This document shows, piece by piece, positions 29,778 to 38,849 of a stretch of 46,184 nucleotides of DNA; position 1 is the first letter of the stretch; every line of letters starts with the position of its first letter. The notes under the pieces were generated by a model. That model was not told the origin of the DNA and did not search any database. It saw only the letters and a program-made list of their open reading frames with translations. A program made the translations under genes and the position numbers. The DNA comes from an uncultured bacterium (lineage in GTDB: Bacteria; Patescibacteriota; Minisyncoccia; Moranbacterales; GWC2-37-73): positions 1 through 46,184 of the forward strand of contig CAINNK010000015.1 in assembly GCA_903851135.1 (NCBI GenBank). Reading direction: 5' to 3'.

Positions 29778-31220
29778 ATGACATTCTCTTGGATAAAAAA
29801 TAAAAGTAGATTTTTTTTGGCCCTGGTTGTCCTTTTGACGTTACCACTTTTTTCAGGTTGTGGAAGTCAAAATCAGGGCTATGCAGTAACCTTGGAAATT
29901 TGGGGTACCATGGATGATTCAACTATCTATAACGATGCGATAGCTAAATATAAGGATTTGAATCCTTATGTACTTGATATAAAATATCGCAAATTCAGTC
30001 AGGATACTTACAAGCAGGAGTTGCTTGACGCTTTGGCCTCAGGTCAAGGGCCAGATATCTTCTTGATTAATAACGCCTGGCTGCCATCTTTCGAAAACAA
30101 GTTAGAATCAGCTCCAGCTGGGCTTATTAATGAGCAAGATATGAACAATAATTTTCCAGATGTTGTTTCGGCTGATTTTGTCGATGCTGGAAGTGTTTAT
30201 GCTGTGCCACTAAGTGTTGATTCGATGCAACTTTATTACAACAAAGATATTTTCAATGCTGCTGGGATAACCACTCCACCGAAAAATTGGCAAGAATTTA
30301 GCAATGATGTCCAAATATTAACGAAAGTTGATTCAGTTGGAAATATCAATAGAGCTGGAGTTGCCATGGGAACATCGCAAAATATCAATAGAGCCGAGGA
30401 CGTGCTTACCCTACTAATGTTGCAAAATGGAGTAGTTTTGCCAACAAAAAAAGGCATGCTGGCCACGGTTGATCAAGGAGTTCCTGATCAAAATGGAAAC
30501 ATTGTTCAGGCCGGAGATCAAGCCCTGGGCTATTATACTCAGTTTGCGAAAGTTAGTATGCTTGCCAATATCCCGAACCCTGTTTATTCCTGGAACAGTC
30601 GTCAGAGCAATTCTATTGATGCGTTTGCTGCTGGTAATGTTGCGATGATGTTTAATTATTCTTGGCAAGGCAGCAACATAAAGAACAAAAATCCGAAATT
30701 GAATTTTGCAGTTGCTCCAGTGCCACAGCTGAATGCAGCCAAGCCTTTCTCAGTTGCAAATTATTGGGGATATGCGGTTGCTAAAAATAAGTCAATAGGC
30801 TCAAAACAACAAAGTGCTGATGTTGTTCCCGTGTCAAACGCAGTCCGTACGCATGAGGCTTGGCAATTTTTGAAATTCTTGACCTTGAAAAATTCAGGAA
30901 CGGTCACGCTATATAACGCCATAACGAAAAATAGTAAAGATTTTTCAGTTAGTTTTGATCCAGCGATTGATTATTTGAAAAAAACGAATCAGCCAGCAGC
31001 TCGTCGCGACATCATAGAACTGCAAAAAAGAGATGCTGCTATAGGAGTTTTTGCCAGTGGAAATTTGATTGCAAAGAGCTGGTATCAAGTTGATCCTGAC
31101 AACATTGAGAAAGTTTTTGCTGATACTATTGATTCGGTTGTTAGTGGAGACACTTCTTTGCATCAAGCTTTAGTATTAATGAAAAATAGATTGGATACTT
31201 TGATGCAGATTAAAAGATAA
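29778..31220 (+). CDS. Extracellular solute-binding lipoprotein (family 1)
   Basis: A 480-residue lipoprotein. The signal peptide ends in the lipobox LFSGC, so Cys27 is lipid-anchored. The mature part has the bilobal sugar-binding-protein layout: VTLEIWGTMDDS, ASGQGPDIFLINNAWLP, AVPLSVDSMQLYYNKDIF, NSIDAFAAGNVAMMFNYSW, FAVAPVPQ and NYWGYAVAKNKS. ABC transporter permease or ATPase genes are absent, so transport is uncertain. It ends 23 nt before the first pilin-like gene and may be a surface adhesin or sensor of the secretion machine. It is the likely first gene of that operon. Confidence 0.85.
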   Translation: MTFSWIKNKSRFFLALVVLLTLPLFSGCGSQNQGYAVTLEIWGTMDDSTIYNDAIAKYKDLNPYVLDIKYRKFSQDTYKQELLDALASGQGPDIFLINNAWLPSFENKLESAPAGLINEQDMNNNFPDVVSADFVDAGSVYAVPLSVDSMQLYYNKDIFNAAGITTPPKNWQEFSNDVQILTKVDSVGNINRAGVAMGTSQNINRAEDVLTLLMLQNGVVLPTKKGMLATVDQGVPDQNGNIVQAGDQALGYYTQFAKVSMLANIPNPVYSWNSRQSNSIDAFAAGNVAMMFNYSWQGSNIKNKNPKLNFAVAPVPQLNAAKPFSVANYWGYAVAKNKSIGSKQQSADVVPVSNAVRTHEAWQFLKFLTLKNSGTVTLYNAITKNSKDFSVSFDPAIDYLKKTNQPAARRDIIELQKRDAAIGVFASGNLIAKSWYQVDPDNIEKVFADTIDSVVSGDTSLHQALVLMKNRLDTLMQIKR

Positions 31221-31243
31221 TTTATTGAAAAAATAAAAAAGTT

Positions 31244-32146
31244 GTGAAAGGAATTTTTAAAATAAAAAATAAAAAAGTTGTTTTGTTGAGAGTTGTTTTA
31301 TTTGCGCTTTTTCTGTTTATTGTAGCTCCATCGACTTTGGCAGCCCAAATTTGGACAGTTACGGGAACGCAAACGGTCACGCAAACATTTAGTACGAACA
31401 CTGCGTGCACAAATTTTTTATCCTCAGCAAATGGATACACCACAAAAGGGTGTAGTAGTATTGGAGGTGTCTGGACATTTACTGGTCAAAAAAATGTCAC
31501 TCAAACAGGTTTTACGAGTCAAAGCGCTTGCGATGCATACGCCAAGCAGAACAAATTATCAAATACTACATATTCTGCAACTGGGACTGCACCTTCATGT
31601 GTAGGTAATACTACGAAGCTGACGGGAAATTGTGAGAGCCCTTGCGATCCAATGGGAACGGGAGAATTAAAGGTTGATACGTCCAGTCAATGTGCTGCAG
31701 GTCTAAATTGTTGTGTTTCTGCAACCGCAACAGCCCCTGTGACTACCACTCCAGTTAGTATAAGCACGCCTATGGATAACATGGTGCCTGGTACAACTGC
31801 GGCAGGCGGAATTATTTCATGCGGAAGAGGCGGACAACCAATGTGCACACTCTGTGATTTGATAAGGGGACTTAATATAATTATCCAATATCTTTTAAGG
31901 ATTGCAATTGGACTTGCGTTGACAATTTTTATGGTAGCTGGAGTGATATACATTGTTTCGATTGGAAATTCCGGCACAATTGAACTGGCTAAAAATGCAA
32001 TGAAAAACGCTCTGATTGGTTTCATTATCATTTTAGCGGCCTGGCTAATGATTAACACCGCGCTGCGCGTGATTGGAGCAAATGATAATTTAGGCATCAC
32101 CGGTGTGACTGCGTGGGGAACCTTTGAATGCACAGGTACTCATTAG
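31244..32146 (+). CDS. Cys-rich secreted protein with C-terminal T4SS pilin-like domain
   Basis: A 300-residue protein starting at GTG. It has a signal peptide (VVLFALFLFIVAPSTLA). Two imperfect repeats of about 38 residues follow (WTVTGTQTVTQTFSTNTAC; WTFTGQKNVTQTGFTSQSAC). A Cys-rich module (SPCDPMGTGEL, CAAGLNCC) and a Thr/Pro linker lead to two membrane segments in VirB2-like arrangement: LRIAIGLALTIFMVAGVIYIVSIG and MKNALIGFIIILAAWLMINTAL. It is a candidate pilus subunit of the PrgI/VirB4 system. It lies 23 nt behind the solute-binding lipoprotein. Confidence 0.78.
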   Translation: MKGIFKIKNKKVVLLRVVLFALFLFIVAPSTLAAQIWTVTGTQTVTQTFSTNTACTNFLSSANGYTTKGCSSIGGVWTFTGQKNVTQTGFTSQSACDAYAKQNKLSNTTYSATGTAPSCVGNTTKLTGNCESPCDPMGTGELKVDTSSQCAAGLNCCVSATATAPVTTTPVSISTPMDNMVPGTTAAGGIISCGRGGQPMCTLCDLIRGLNIIIQYLLRIAIGLALTIFMVAGVIYIVSIGNSGTIELAKNAMKNALIGFIIILAAWLMINTALRVIGANDNLGITGVTAWGTFECTGTH

Positions 32147-32201
32147 AAAGATTTATGTGTTGTTATTTTTTTGTGTTTTAAATTATTTTTTATAATAAGA
32201 T

Positions 32202-33203
32202 ATGAAAATAAAATATTTATTTCCAATTGCTATCTTTGGATTGCTTGCCTTTTTTCAGGTGCAGAATGCTTTTGCAGCTACAGCTGGAGCATGTGCGGGT
32301 AGCAGCACGACCACGGCTGGCACGTGTAAACCAACTGGATCTTGTGCAGCTAGCGAAATAACAGATGGGACTTGTACGGCTGCAAGTGGTACCTCATATG
32401 CCAATATGGATTGCTGCATAGCTTCAAACAATGCAACTCCCGGGTCTTGTTCTGGTAGTAGCACAAACGCTGCTGGATCATGTAAATCAACTGGGTCTTG
32501 CACGGCAACTACGGAAAAAGCAGACGGAACATGTACTGCGCAAAGTGGTGCCGCGTATCTTTATATGGACTGTTGTGTGGCTGCTTCAGCAACTGCAACT
32601 GGCGGAGGTTCTGGCACTGGAGCTGGAGCAGGTGCAGGAGCGGGTGGAGGTTCAACAGTTTCTGGTGGAACAGAATTTGTTAACCCTTTAAAATTTAAAA
32701 CTGTTGAAGAGCTCTTAACTAACATCCTTTCAACCATGCAAATGATTATTGTTACCTTAGCCCTGGTTGCAATGGTCATTGGGGCAGTCCTTTATGTGAC
32801 TTCGGCTGGAGTTGAAAAACAAGTGACTCAAGCTAAGGAAGCAATTGGGGCGGCAATGATTGGATTGGCGCTTGGAATTGCGGCACCATCATTGCTGAAA
32901 GAAATTTCCACAATTTTGGGCTGGACACCGAAAAGTGATACGCCAAATAGTGACACGCTAAATAATGCCCTGACTCTTTCGCAGATTGCGATTAACATTC
33001 TGAATTTCTTATTGGGAGTCTTTGGGGTTTTGTCTTTGATTATGATGGTTGTCGGAGCCGCTTTATATTTGACTTCAGCTGGTGACGAAGATCGCATTGA
33101 TAAAGGCAAGGATATTTTCAAATTTTCGGTTTTAGGAATTATTATTGCCATGGCAGCGATGGTTTTGGTTCGTCAGATTGCTTCATTTTTCGTTGCAGCA
33201 TAG
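32202..33203 (+). CDS. Tandem pilin-like protein with duplicated Cys-rich repeats
   Basis: A 333-residue protein. After a signal peptide (LFPIAIFGLLAFFQVQNAFA) come two nearly identical Cys-rich modules of about 52 residues (TCKPTGSCAASEITDGTC...MDCC; SCKSTGSCTATTEKADGTC...MDCC). A glycine/alanine-rich linker follows. Two successive two-TM pilin-like domains then appear (IIVTLALVAMVIGAVLYVTSAG with IGAAMIGLALGIAAP; LLGVFGVLSLIMMVVGAALYLTSAG with KFSVLGIIIAMAAMVL). Single-domain pilins are the norm, so this is a fused double subunit. Each Cys module has six Cys and probably forms disulfides outside the cell. Confidence 0.8.
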   Translation: MKIKYLFPIAIFGLLAFFQVQNAFAATAGACAGSSTTTAGTCKPTGSCAASEITDGTCTAASGTSYANMDCCIASNNATPGSCSGSSTNAAGSCKSTGSCTATTEKADGTCTAQSGAAYLYMDCCVAASATATGGGSGTGAGAGAGAGGGSTVSGGTEFVNPLKFKTVEELLTNILSTMQMIIVTLALVAMVIGAVLYVTSAGVEKQVTQAKEAIGAAMIGLALGIAAPSLLKEISTILGWTPKSDTPNSDTLNNALTLSQIAINILNFLLGVFGVLSLIMMVVGAALYLTSAGDEDRIDKGKDIFKFSVLGIIIAMAAMVLVRQIASFFVAA

Positions 33204-33227
33204 GTTATAAAAAATAAAAATAAAAAG

Positions 33228-33677
33228 ATGCTAATAAACGTACCACAATATATAGATGTTGAAGATAAAGTTGCTGGGCCGCTTACGGTTAAGCAACTTG
33301 GCTGGATGATTGCCTTAGGGATTATCCTGCTTGTTATGTGGAATACCATGCCGGCGGCAGCTTTCTTTGTTATAGGGTTCCCTATTACCCTTTTGTTTTT
33401 AGCGTTTACTTTTTATAAACCGTATGGCCAACCATTGGGCAGTTTCGTGATATTTGGCTTTTTATATTATTTCCGGCCGAAGATATATACTTGGAAAAGA
33501 TCGCCAGAAAGGGAACGAGCGGTTCCGAAAGTGGCTCAAGTTGTCAAAACCCAAAACACGGACAAACAGGTGACTGCTGAAACTTTGCATGGCTTAGCCC
33601 AGCTCTTGGACAGCGAAGGCACAAATCATGATGGGAACATTGATGAAATTTTGAAAAAACATAGTATCAAAAGATAA
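33228..33677 (+). CDS. PrgI-family membrane protein
   Basis: A 149-residue VirB3/TcpE-like component. It opens with INVPQYIDVEDKVAGPLTVKQLGWMIALGIILLVMW, the typical PrgI start, and has two membrane segments near residues 25-60 before a cytosolic part (YTWKRSPERERAV). In Gram-positive conjugation systems PrgI pairs with VirB4. It lies 24 nt after the double pilin gene and upstream of the VirB4 genes. Confidence 0.88.
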   Translation: MLINVPQYIDVEDKVAGPLTVKQLGWMIALGIILLVMWNTMPAAAFFVIGFPITLLFLAFTFYKPYGQPLGSFVIFGFLYYFRPKIYTWKRSPERERAVPKVAQVVKTQNTDKQVTAETLHGLAQLLDSEGTNHDGNIDEILKKHSIKR

Positions 33678-33743
33678 ACAAGGGTCACCCCTGGAGAATG
33701 ATTTTGTGTTGTGTCAAAAAAATAAAATCAAGATGGAAATCTG

Positions 33744-33752
33744 TGCTATAAT
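33744..33752 (+). promoter_or_regulatory. Internal promoter upstream of the VirB4 genes
   Basis: TGCTATAAT is an extended -10. The leader of about 80 nt holds the 10-bp direct repeat TCTCTTGAAC (33795-33804 and 33821-33830). Either copy can pair with the GAGAGA segment between them. Confidence 0.5.
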
Positions 33753-33837
33753 TGGGTGTATCGAAAAATAAAAATTTATTATAATCAGGTTGTTTCTCTT
33801 GAACTTTTGAGAGAAGCTAATCTCTTGAACAGGGTAA

Positions 33838-34527
33838 ATGGAATCATTGCATGCAAAAAGTCTGACAAGCTCATCTGGAGACGGACTCAGCACTCAAAAA
33901 TATGTTGATGTGGAAGAAGTCAGAGACGGTGTGATAGTTTTGAAAAACGGATCGCTGCGAGCGATTTTGTTGGTGTCTTCAATTAACTTTGACTTGAAAG
34001 CGACAGAGGAGCAAGATTCTATTGTTGGTCAGTATCAAAATTTTTTGAATTCATTGGACTTCCCGATTCAAATAATTGTCAGTTCTCGCAAGCTTAACAT
34101 TAAACCATATTTGGATTATTTGAAAAAAAAGGAAACTCAATTGAACAACGATTTGTTGAGTTTACAATTGGCTGAATATCAAAATTTTATCAAAAATCTT
34201 ACGGATGTTTCCAATATTATGTCCAAGTTCTTCTATATAGTTGTGCCTTTTCATCCAGTGGAAAGTACTGGGGGCGGTTTTATGGATAAATTATTTGGAG
34301 CGACAAACTCGAAGATGGCTATTTCAAAAAGGAGGGAGCTTTTTGATACTTATAAAAATCAGCTTTGGCAGCGTTTGGATCACGTGAGTGCCGGACTGTC
34401 TGGAACGGGTGTGCACTTGGCTCCGCTTAACACCGAAGAGATTATTGAACTTTTGTATAATTCATATAATCCGTCGACGCATAATAATATGATAATTAAA
34501 GATACGGACAAAATTGAGTTAAGGTAG
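33838..34527 (+). CDS. VirB4 N-terminal (TraC-like) domain protein
   Basis: A 229-residue protein matching the N-terminal half of VirB4/TraC ATPases: VDVEEVRDGVIVLKNGSLRAILLVSSINFDLKATEEQD, FLNSLDFPIQIIVSSRKLNIKPYLDYL, FYIVVPFHPVES and LNTEEIIELLYNSYNP. There is no nucleotide-binding motif; that is supplied by the gene at 34706. CPR genomes often carry the two halves as separate genes, so the split may be old. A copy of repeat R1 lies between them. Confidence 0.82.
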   Translation: MESLHAKSLTSSSGDGLSTQKYVDVEEVRDGVIVLKNGSLRAILLVSSINFDLKATEEQDSIVGQYQNFLNSLDFPIQIIVSSRKLNIKPYLDYLKKKETQLNNDLLSLQLAEYQNFIKNLTDVSNIMSKFFYIVVPFHPVESTGGGFMDKLFGATNSKMAISKRRELFDTYKNQLWQRLDHVSAGLSGTGVHLAPLNTEEIIELLYNSYNPSTHNNMIIKDTDKIELR

Positions 34528-34539
34528 ATTTTAGTTTTT

Positions 34540-34650
34540 TCGCGCGTATACGTTTTTCTTTTTATCCCAGTGAAAGTGTTTTTAACTATTTGATTTTTCA
34601 ACATCAAGGCAAACCACTTTCAAGCGAAAAAAGAAAAAGCATGCGCGCTC
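34540..34650 (+). repeat. Dispersed fold-back repeat R1, copy B
   Basis: About 110 bp, same orientation as copies A and C. It has GCGCG/CGCGC outer ends and arms around TTTTTCTTTTTATCCCAGTGAAAGTG and CACTTTCAAGCGAAAAAAGAAAAA. It sits between the two VirB4 genes. Confidence 0.8.
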
Positions 34651-34705
34651 AAATATTTGTTAATCTGGGTTTTACTAGAATAATCTTAATAAAAAATACA
34701 AAAAA

Positions 34706-36526
34706 ATGTTTGGAATCGATGACAATAAAAATTCAAATATCCAACGCGACGCACTACTTCAAAGTGAAGATTTGTACAAGCAGGGCGTGGCAACAATCAA
34801 GGATTTGATTGCGCCGGCTGCGATGAAAATAGGTGCAAACTATTTGCAAGTAGGCGAAACTTTTGCGCGCACCTCTTTTATTGTGGCGTATCCTCGTTAT
34901 CTGCACACTAATTGGTTTTCACCAATCATCAATATTGATTTTGCTATGGATGTTTCGATGTTTATTCATCCAATTGACACGGCTGAAATTTTGAAGAATC
35001 TCAGGAAAAGTTCAACTCAAGTTCAATCGCAAATTCACATTGAGGAAGAAGGCGGCAAAATTCGTGATCCTATTTTGGAAACGGCTTTGCAAGACATTGA
35101 AGATTTGCGCGATCGTTTGCAGCAAGGTACGGAAAAGTTTTTTCGTTTTGGGATCTATATGACAGTCTATGGCAAAACTTTGGAGGAAGTTGAAAAGTCT
35201 TGCATGGAAATTGAATCTATTCTGGAAGCGCAATTGGTTTATATTAAACCGGCTGTACTCAAAGTTGAGCAAGGTTTTTCTTCGACCTTGCCGCTTGCCA
35301 ACGACGAGCTTGATGTGGCTAACAATTTGAACACTTCTCCACTTTCCACAACTTTTCCTTTTGTGTCGGCTGATCTTTCCTCCAATGAAGGAATTTTGTA
35401 TGGCATCAATCGTCACAATAACAGTTTGATTTTATTTGACCGTTTTAAAATGGAAAATGCGAACATGGTTGTGTTTGCAAAGTCTGGAGGCGGAAAAAGT
35501 TATACGGTCAAATTGGAATTGTTTAGGTCTTTGATGGTCGGCACGAATGTTATTGTGATTGATCCGGAAAATGAATATAAATATTTGTGTGAGACCGTGG
35601 GCGGAACTTTTATTAAATTGTCACTCAATTCTCCTTATCATTTGAATCCTTTTGATCTTCCGCAAACCGGAGAAGATGAAGACACGGAGGATGTGCTACG
35701 TAGCAACATTGCCAGTTTAATCGGTCTACTGCATCTGATGCTCGGGGCAGTTACGCCGGAAGAGGATTCAATTTTGGACTTGGCAATCAGAGAAACTTAT
35801 GCAATGCGTGACATTACCTCACAAAGCAATTTCAAGGCTTTCAATTCAGGCTCTTTCCCAACTATGTCAGATCTTTATGAGGTTATTAGAAATTCCGATG
35901 GTGGTGATTCCTTGGCTAAGCGTTTAGAAAAATACACGGAAGGAATTTTTGCTGGCGTGCTCAATCATCCGACTAATGTTCAAATCAATAATCAGTTAGT
36001 GGTTTTTAACATTCGTGATTTGGAAGATCAACTTCGTCCGATTGCGATGTATACTATCTTGCAATTCATTTGGAATGAAATGCGCTCAACCCTAAAGAAG
36101 CGTATTATTGTGGTGGACGAGGCTTGGGTGATGATGCAAAATGAAGATGCCGCTTCTTTTCTTTTTGGAATTGCCAAGCGATGTCGTAAATATTACACAG
36201 GGCTGACAACGATTACTCAAGATATCGCAGACTTTATGTCTTCCCGCTATGGCAAGCCGATTGTGACCAACTCTTCCTTGCAATTGCTTTTGCGTCAGTC
36301 GCCGGCTGCTATCGACACCATTTCCGAAACCTTTTATTTGACTGAGCAGGAAAAATTCTTACTTTTGGAAAGCAATGTGGGAGAAGGAATCTTGTTTGCA
36401 GGGGCCAAGCACGTGGCCATCAAGGTTATTGCTTCCTATACCGAAGATCAAATCATCACTTCTGACCCAAGGCAATTGGTCGAAATCGAACAAGCCAAGA
36501 AAGATTTCGATGAAGATAGTCAATAG
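34706..36526 (+). CDS. VirB4-like conjugation ATPase
   Basis: A 606-residue ATPase that energises pilus assembly or substrate transfer at the inner membrane. The N-terminal region (YLQVGETFARTSFIVAYPRYL, INIDFAMDVSMFIHP) is the pore-side domain. The AAA+ core has Walker A KSGGGKSYT (near residue 260), DPENEYKYL and Walker B IIVVDEAWVMM (near 470), followed by FGIAKRCRKYYTGLTTITQDI and SSLQLLLRQSP. It follows the N-terminal-domain gene by 178 nt that contain an R1 repeat. The CD1110-type VirB4 is the closest match in memory. Confidence 0.93.
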   Translation: MFGIDDNKNSNIQRDALLQSEDLYKQGVATIKDLIAPAAMKIGANYLQVGETFARTSFIVAYPRYLHTNWFSPIINIDFAMDVSMFIHPIDTAEILKNLRKSSTQVQSQIHIEEEGGKIRDPILETALQDIEDLRDRLQQGTEKFFRFGIYMTVYGKTLEEVEKSCMEIESILEAQLVYIKPAVLKVEQGFSSTLPLANDELDVANNLNTSPLSTTFPFVSADLSSNEGILYGINRHNNSLILFDRFKMENANMVVFAKSGGGKSYTVKLELFRSLMVGTNVIVIDPENEYKYLCETVGGTFIKLSLNSPYHLNPFDLPQTGEDEDTEDVLRSNIASLIGLLHLMLGAVTPEEDSILDLAIRETYAMRDITSQSNFKAFNSGSFPTMSDLYEVIRNSDGGDSLAKRLEKYTEGIFAGVLNHPTNVQINNQLVVFNIRDLEDQLRPIAMYTILQFIWNEMRSTLKKRIIVVDEAWVMMQNEDAASFLFGIAKRCRKYYTGLTTITQDIADFMSSRYGKPIVTNSSLQLLLRQSPAAIDTISETFYLTEQEKFLLLESNVGEGILFAGAKHVAIKVIASYTEDQIITSDPRQLVEIEQAKKDFDEDSQ

Positions 36527-36584
36527 TTTAGGCTCCGAAAGCAAGAAAAAAGATTTTTGAGTTTTTAAGTTAAGTTCGCTTTCT

Positions 36585-37148
36585 ATGTCCGATGTTGCAT
36601 TTAGTAATCAAAGAAATCTAGAAACAGCAAGAAGGCAGGAAGGTCCTGCTAATTTTCACGTGCCACAAAAATCAGAAAATCATGCTAAAGAAGGTGATAA
36701 GCAGGCACACAAAGAAAGACTTAATGCTTCTCGCAGAATTTCGGGCGCAAATCCCAAGAACGCCGTTAAAGCAGTAAAGGACATCGCCTCGGCAGCATCA
36801 CTTTGGAAATATGTTAACCCAATAACTGACATGCCAATTGCGGTGGCTTTCTGTGGAGCTTTGTTGAAGGATTTGTTAGACATGGTGACTTTTGAAACAG
36901 TAATTTTGCCGATGATACTAGGAGCTTTATGTACTATTCTTATTCTGATGATGTTGTTTTTAGCGGGAGCTGGGGGAAAAAGAAAAGGTGCTAATAAAAT
37001 TATTCTAAGGATATTGCTGATAATTGGTGGTGGAGTGGTTGATGCTGTCCCAGGAATTGATTTTTTACCCGTAGAAACTGCAACTGTAGCCACGGTTTAC
37101 TACACAATGTTAGTTGAGAGAAGAGACGCAGCGCAGGCAGGGGAATAA
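36585..37148 (+). CDS. Hypothetical membrane protein linked to VirB4
   Basis: A 187-residue protein with a hydrophilic N-terminal 75 residues rich in Lys, Gln and Asn, then about three hydrophobic segments: DMPIAVAFCGALLKDLL, LPMILGALCTILILMMLFLAG and IILRILLIIGGGVVDAVPGI. It ends in a short basic tail. No family is recognised. It lies 58 nt behind virB4 and is probably part of the same complex. Confidence 0.7.
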   Translation: MSDVAFSNQRNLETARRQEGPANFHVPQKSENHAKEGDKQAHKERLNASRRISGANPKNAVKAVKDIASAASLWKYVNPITDMPIAVAFCGALLKDLLDMVTFETVILPMILGALCTILILMMLFLAGAGGKRKGANKIILRILLIIGGGVVDAVPGIDFLPVETATVATVYYTMLVERRDAAQAGE

Positions 37149-37280
37149 AGTAGATTACTAATATCCAATAACTGATTTCTGAACAATTTCAAAATGTTGA
37201 AATGCATAAAGCTTTAGTTGATTTGTAAAAAAGTTTGTATTGATTGGAAGTTAGACATTAGACATTTATAATTAAAAGTT

Positions 37281-38807
37281 ATGTCTTCAAAAATTTTTGC
37301 GGCGGCAACAATTGGATTGGAGGGGGAAGTGGTTGAGGTAGAAGTCGATGTGCTGGGCTCAGGCTTGCATGCTTTTTCTATTGTGGGATTGCCAGATTTG
37401 GCGGTCAAAGAATCGCGCGACAGAGTCAGTAGTGCGATCAAAAATAGCGGTTTCAAGCCTCCGCATCAGTGTGGTCGCATCACGGTTAATTTGGCACCAG
37501 CTGATTTGCCGAAAGCCAGTTCAATGTATGATTTGCCAATTGCTTTGGGACTGCTGGTTGCTACCAAACAATTGCAGTTTGATTACAAAAGCAAAATGGT
37601 GGTCGGTGAACTTTCTTTGGATGGAAAAATTAGACCCGTGCAAGGAATTTTGTCAATTGCGCTGTTGGCCAAAGAGAAAGGCTTTAAGGAACTTTATGTG
37701 CCGGCAGAAAATGCTAGCGAAGCTAGCGTGGTAAAAGGCCTTCAAATCGTGCCAGTTGAAAATCTCTATGGTTTGGCCGATCATTTTTCAGGTAACAAAA
37801 TAATTGACTATTTTCCAACGATAGATTGTGAAAATCTTTTTCAATGTTTGGAATATGAGGTCGACATGTCACACATTAGCGGGCAAGAACATGCCAAGCG
37901 CGCACTGGAAATTGCAGCGGCCGGTGGTCATAATGTAATTTTAAATGGTCCGCCAGGTAGCGGAAAAACCTTGCTAGCCAAAACAATGCCAACAATTTTG
38001 CCAAGACTGACTTTTCCTGAGTCTTTGGAAATAACTAAAATTTTTTCAGTAGCTGGAAAATTGAAAAGAAGTCAGGGTCTTGTTACGGAACGTCCTTATC
38101 GATCTCCGCATCATAGCGCCAGCAGTGTTTCATTGGTTGGCGGCGGAACGTATCCGCGACCAGGTGAAATAAGCTTGGCTCATCGCGGCGTGTTATTCTT
38201 GGATGAGTTTGCAGAATTTCCCAAGAGTGTGCTGGAAAATTTGCGCCAGCCGCTGGAGGATGGTATCATAACAATCTCGCGAGCAAAGGGTTCACTTCTG
38301 TTTCCAGCTAAGTTTGTTTTAGTTGCAGCCATGAACCCTTGTTATTGCGGCAATGCTACTGACCCTGAAAAAATGTGCATTTGCACACCGTCACAAATTA
38401 TCAGATATCGCCAGAAAATTTCCGGACCGATTTTGGATCGAATAGATTTGCATATTGAAGTTCCGCGACTTAGTTTCGACAAGCTGGATGAAAAAAATAG
38501 GGGTGAAAAAAGTGTCGACATTCGCAAGCGAGTTGAAAGTGCTCGCAAAATTCAAGCCAAGCGCTTTGAAAAACTTGGCATCATCACTAACAGTGAAATG
38601 TCTTCGGATCAAATCAAAACTTTTTGTCAGTTGGATGAACAGTCAAAGAATCTTTTGCGGGGAGCTGTTTCGGCGATGAAGTTGAGCGCACGGGGCTATC
38701 ATCGCATCATCAAAATTGCCCGAACGATTGCTGATTTGGCAGGCCAGGAAAAAATTGGTCAAATGCATATTGCCGAAGCAATTCAATATCGGTTTAAGGC
38801 GGAATAG
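37281..38807 (+). CDS. comM: Magnesium-chelatase-like ATPase ComM (YifB)
   Basis: A 508-residue hexameric AAA+ helicase; in transformable bacteria ComM drives branch migration when imported DNA is joined to the chromosome. The N-terminal Lon-like domain (FSIVGLPDLAVKESRDRVSSAIKNSG, CGRITVNLAPADLPK) is followed by Walker A LNGPPGSGKTLLA (near residue 215), RPYRSPHHSASSVSLVGGG, Walker B GVLFLDEFAEFP and MNPCYCGN-type Cys segment. Length is normal. It lies 132 nt after the T4SS-like genes. Confidence 0.95.
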   Translation: MSSKIFAAATIGLEGEVVEVEVDVLGSGLHAFSIVGLPDLAVKESRDRVSSAIKNSGFKPPHQCGRITVNLAPADLPKASSMYDLPIALGLLVATKQLQFDYKSKMVVGELSLDGKIRPVQGILSIALLAKEKGFKELYVPAENASEASVVKGLQIVPVENLYGLADHFSGNKIIDYFPTIDCENLFQCLEYEVDMSHISGQEHAKRALEIAAAGGHNVILNGPPGSGKTLLAKTMPTILPRLTFPESLEITKIFSVAGKLKRSQGLVTERPYRSPHHSASSVSLVGGGTYPRPGEISLAHRGVLFLDEFAEFPKSVLENLRQPLEDGIITISRAKGSLLFPAKFVLVAAMNPCYCGNATDPEKMCICTPSQIIRYRQKISGPILDRIDLHIEVPRLSFDKLDEKNRGEKSVDIRKRVESARKIQAKRFEKLGIITNSEMSSDQIKTFCQLDEQSKNLLRGAVSAMKLSARGYHRIIKIARTIADLAGQEKIGQMHIAEAIQYRFKAE

Positions 38808-38849
38808 TTTTACTTTTTTGAATAAATAACTGAATTTTAGTTTATATAT

